DNA from: Marinicella gelatinilytica
GTDB taxonomy: Bacteria; Pseudomonadota; Gammaproteobacteria; Xanthomonadales; Marinicellaceae
Assembly (NCBI RefSeq): GCF_026410405.1
Contig: NZ_JAPMLN010000001.1
Coordinates: 186,001 to 250,000, forward strand
Direction of reading: 5' to 3'
Length of the DNA: 64,000 nt
Part shown: in pieces, positions 63,789 to 64,000 of the stretch
How the letters are laid out: the number at the start of each line of letters is the position of its first letter
How positions within the stretch are numbered: position 1 is the stretch's first letter
Position numbers and translations under genes: made by a program
The notes under the pieces: generated by a model
The model's database searches: none
What the model saw: the letters and a program-made list of their open reading frames with translations, nothing else
What the model was told of the DNA's origin: nothing

Positions 63789-64000
63789 ATGAACATTAAA
63801 CAAGTGGGATTCATGTTGCTTTTATGCCTGATATTCACTGCTGCCACTGCAGAGGTGTTACTTATCGAGCGTACGCAACAGCAACCTAATCAACCTCTAC
63901 CGAAACATGGACAAACCATGCAACAGGTGGAAGCGGAATTCGGCCAGCCAACCATGCGTCATGAAGCTGTTGGCGATCCACCCATCAGTCGTTGGGAATA
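63789..64000 (+). CDS. Small secreted protein, 5' part
   Basis: About 70 codons until the window ends. GGGAG (63778-63782) lies six bases before the ATG. A signal peptide (MNIKQVGFMLLLCLIFTAATAE) is followed by GQTMQQVEAEFGQPTMRHEAVGDPPISRWEY. The block M-x-x-V-x-x-x-F-G-x-P and the PPIxRW end resemble a family of small periplasmic proteins in gammaproteobacteria. The function is not known to me. Confidence 0.75.
   Translation, partial: MNIKQVGFMLLLCLIFTAATAEVLLIERTQQQPNQPLPKHGQTMQQVEAEFGQPTMRHEAVGDPPISRWE

Overview
The window looks like chromosomal DNA of a Gram-negative gammaproteobacterium of moderate, slightly AT-leaning base composition. The evidence is a heterotrimeric RecBCD operon, ubiquinone hydroxylase Coq7 next to ETF:quinone oxidoreductase, the LapA/LapB envelope pair, PBP1C with a bacterial alpha-2-macroglobulin, MltF and AnmK. 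The secreted beta-helix protein ends in a DGFE-type C-terminus that I associate with Marinicella/Xanthomonadales-like bacteria; genus level is only a guess. Nearly everything is core metabolism, DNA repair and envelope biology. No prophage, CRISPR array, rRNA or convincing tRNA gene was seen.

Layout. 1-3121: the end of a heavy-metal RND pump, two small unknown genes, an outer-membrane barrel protein and an orphan GspG-like protein. 3335-7167 (minus): a complete riboflavin operon ribD-ribE-ribBX-ribH-ribA. 7238-10377 (plus): a compact NAD operon nadC-nadE-nadD, divergent from it. 10378-13719: a chain of DNA hairpins, a Phd/ParE toxin-antitoxin pair, unknown genes and an SdpR/SdpI pair. 14069-15997: acs. 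16540-25517 (minus): a secreted beta-helix lipoprotein, pbpC and a giant alpha-2-macroglobulin lipoprotein, separated by palindromic repeats. 25698-27002: a RAYT-type transposase inside perfect 14-bp inverted ends. 27010-42571 (minus): a long repair cluster recC-recB-recD, glyoxalase-like, proC, SNF2 helicase, PLD enzyme. 42609-50278: signalling (GGDEF, PP2C) and peptidoglycan genes (mltF, anmK, M23 peptidase) ending with tyrS. 50339-57401: outer-membrane protein, coq7-ETF-QO, a cold-shock gene, a GntP permease, a peroxiredoxin fused to DUF4920, hpt and cdd. 57373-62518 (minus): a surface-polysaccharide/LPS operon lapA-lapB-WecA-like-PglF-like-galU. The end carries plsC and the start of a small secreted protein.

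Genes that work together: Rib enzymes make riboflavin from GTP and ribulose-5-phosphate, and the divergent NAD operon supplies the other main redox cofactor. RecBCD with the SNF2 ATPase suggests a DNA-maintenance transcription unit. PBP1C with alpha-2-macroglobulin forms the known periplasmic defence pair. LapA/LapB (control of LPS synthesis) is physically linked to enzymes that make activated sugars and start glycan assembly on undecaprenyl phosphate.

The most unusual signals are non-coding. Related palindromic elements recur in three intergenic gaps, some with compensatory stem changes. A 13-16 base RAYT-end relic lies 29 kb from the transposase. Several genes have a perfect TATAAT box 6-8 bases before the start codon and no Shine-Dalgarno, suggesting leaderless mRNAs. 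The peroxiredoxin-DUF4920 fusion, with a single cysteine in its Prx domain, is the most interesting protein architecture. I did not find a convincing wholly new multi-gene system.
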